From Thermoplasmata archaeon (GTDB lineage Archaea > Thermoplasmatota > Thermoplasmata > Thermoplasmatales > Thermoplasmataceae), in contig JAJZLW010000024.1 of NCBI GenBank assembly GCA_021850505.1, forward strand, positions 1 through 5,090: a stretch of DNA of 5,090 bases, written 5' to 3'. The notes under the pieces were generated by a model that was given only the letters and a program-made list of their open reading frames with translations, was not told the origin of the DNA and did no database searches. How positions within the stretch are numbered: the first letter of the stretch is position 1; every line of letters begins with the position of its first letter. Both the position numbers and the translations under genes were made by a program. This document shows positions 4,537-5,090 of this stretch, piece after piece.

Positions 4537-5090
4537 CTACTTGCTTACTCTTCCAGCAGTTGGAGAATATTTCTTCCATCTGTCCAGGACAGGCAGGAAT
4601 TTCACATCCGCAATCTGATCCATCACATTGAGGTATTCTAAAATACCTATTGAGGCCCTGTCCGCGTCCCTGACAGCAGATATTAGATCCCTGGTTGCGT
4701 TCATGCAGTCTCCGCCTGTGAACACACCCTTGATTGATGTCATGCCCCTGTCATCAATTATTGGCGCACCATGGGGATTCAGTCGAAGGTTTCTCATATA
4801 TGTGTCGCCCAGAAAACTGAAGTCAGCTTCCTGACCGGTTGCCTCGATTACCAGATCTGCCTGCATGTAGAGAACTTTTTCCTTCTTGGGAACCGGTTTG
4901 GCCCTACCATGGCCATCACTTACCATCTCATTTTCCCAGTACTTAATGCCCACAAGATGGCCATTTTCCGAAACATACTCGAATGGTGTCACTTCCCACA
5001 TGTAATGAACGTTCTCCTCGTCGGCCTCCTCCATTTCCTCTTCAGCATTCATTGAAGGATACCCCGGCCGATCAATCTCCCGTCTCCTGT
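4537..5090 (-). CDS. GltD-like FAD/NAD(P)-dependent oxidoreductase, C-terminal part
   Basis: The reading frame is open from the TAG at 4537 to the right edge, giving the last 184 or so residues. The Met at 5050-5052 is internal: the 12 visible codons before it (RRREIDRPGYPS) match the 'RR-x-R-E-x-P' NADPH-phosphate-binding stretch that precedes an acidic helix (here AEEEMEEADEENV) in glutamate-synthase small-subunit proteins. Further features are ADLVIEATGQEADFSFLG, the return to the FAD domain, and GVFTGGDCMNATRDLISAVRDA, the second FAD-binding motif with its GGD. The C-terminal extension after ILEYL (about 28 residues) is Trp/Lys-containing and unfamiliar. In this family electrons pass between NAD(P)H, FAD and Fe-S clusters in the N-terminal domain, which is off the window. 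Whether the partner is GltB, a ferredoxin or another subunit cannot be told. No symbol is assigned for that reason. Confidence 0.85.
   Translation of the reverse strand, partial: RRREIDRPGYPSMNAEEEMEEADEENVHYMWEVTPFEYVSENGHLVGIKYWENEMVSDGHGRAKPVPKKEKVLYMQADLVIEATGQEADFSFLGDTYMRNLRLNPHGAPIIDDRGMTSIKGVFTGGDCMNATRDLISAVRDADRASIGILEYLNVMDQIADVKFLPVLDRWKKYSPTAGRVSK

Noticed and set aside
4537..5052. GltD-like gene as a complete 171-residue protein starting at ATG 5052
   Set aside because: The frame stays open to the window edge and the codons before the ATG encode conserved NADPH-binding sequence, so the gene is cut by the window.
4771..5055. + strand open frame of 94 codons at the right edge
   Set aside because: It is antisense to the GltD-like gene, which has clear FAD- and NADPH-binding motifs.

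Overview
The window looks like chromosomal DNA of an archaeon, most likely of the Thermoplasmata/Thermoplasmatales type. Several genes have an AT-rich TATA-like box about 20-27 bp upstream of the start codon and no Shine-Dalgarno (SD) motif, as expected for leaderless archaeal transcripts. U-rich tracts lie after genes, arginine is mostly AGG/AGA and isoleucine often ATA, and the seryl-tRNA synthetase has the archaeal variant of motif 3. The species assignment is inference; no rRNA or marker was available to settle it.

Left part (1-647): the C-terminal 102 codons of an unidentified membrane protein run in from the left edge. A possible 29-codon microprotein with a strong SD follows, then a T-rich intergenic region and the leaderless promoter of serS. 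Centre (648-3127, + strand): serS (complete, bacterial/archaeal common-type seryl-tRNA synthetase) is followed by a T-rich terminator zone. Next comes a two-gene unit: a small probable ribbon-helix-helix (RHH) regulator, overlapping by one base a four-helix membrane protein with a charged C-terminal tail. Its promoter is packed with repeats: a tandem 10-bp repeat abutting the TATA box, a decamer pair 50 bp apart, and a palindrome over the start codon. This suggests an autoregulated regulator/membrane-protein module and is the most interesting part of the window.

Right part (3133-5090, mostly - strand): an isochorismatase-like cysteine hydrolase ends 5 bp from the membrane-protein gene in convergent orientation. 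Upstream of it lie a short NfeD-type protein (one membrane helix plus OB-fold), a 485-bp stretch with no confident gene, and the C-terminal part of a GltD-like FAD/NAD(P) oxidoreductase that runs off the right edge. The 485-bp stretch holds nested inverted repeats and a 34-codon + strand ORF, placed between an A-rich TATA-like box and a T8 tract. That ORF may be the remnant of an archaeal helix-turn-helix regulator.

Apart from the RHH/membrane pair the genes show no shared pathway; they look like a series of short, separately promoted units.
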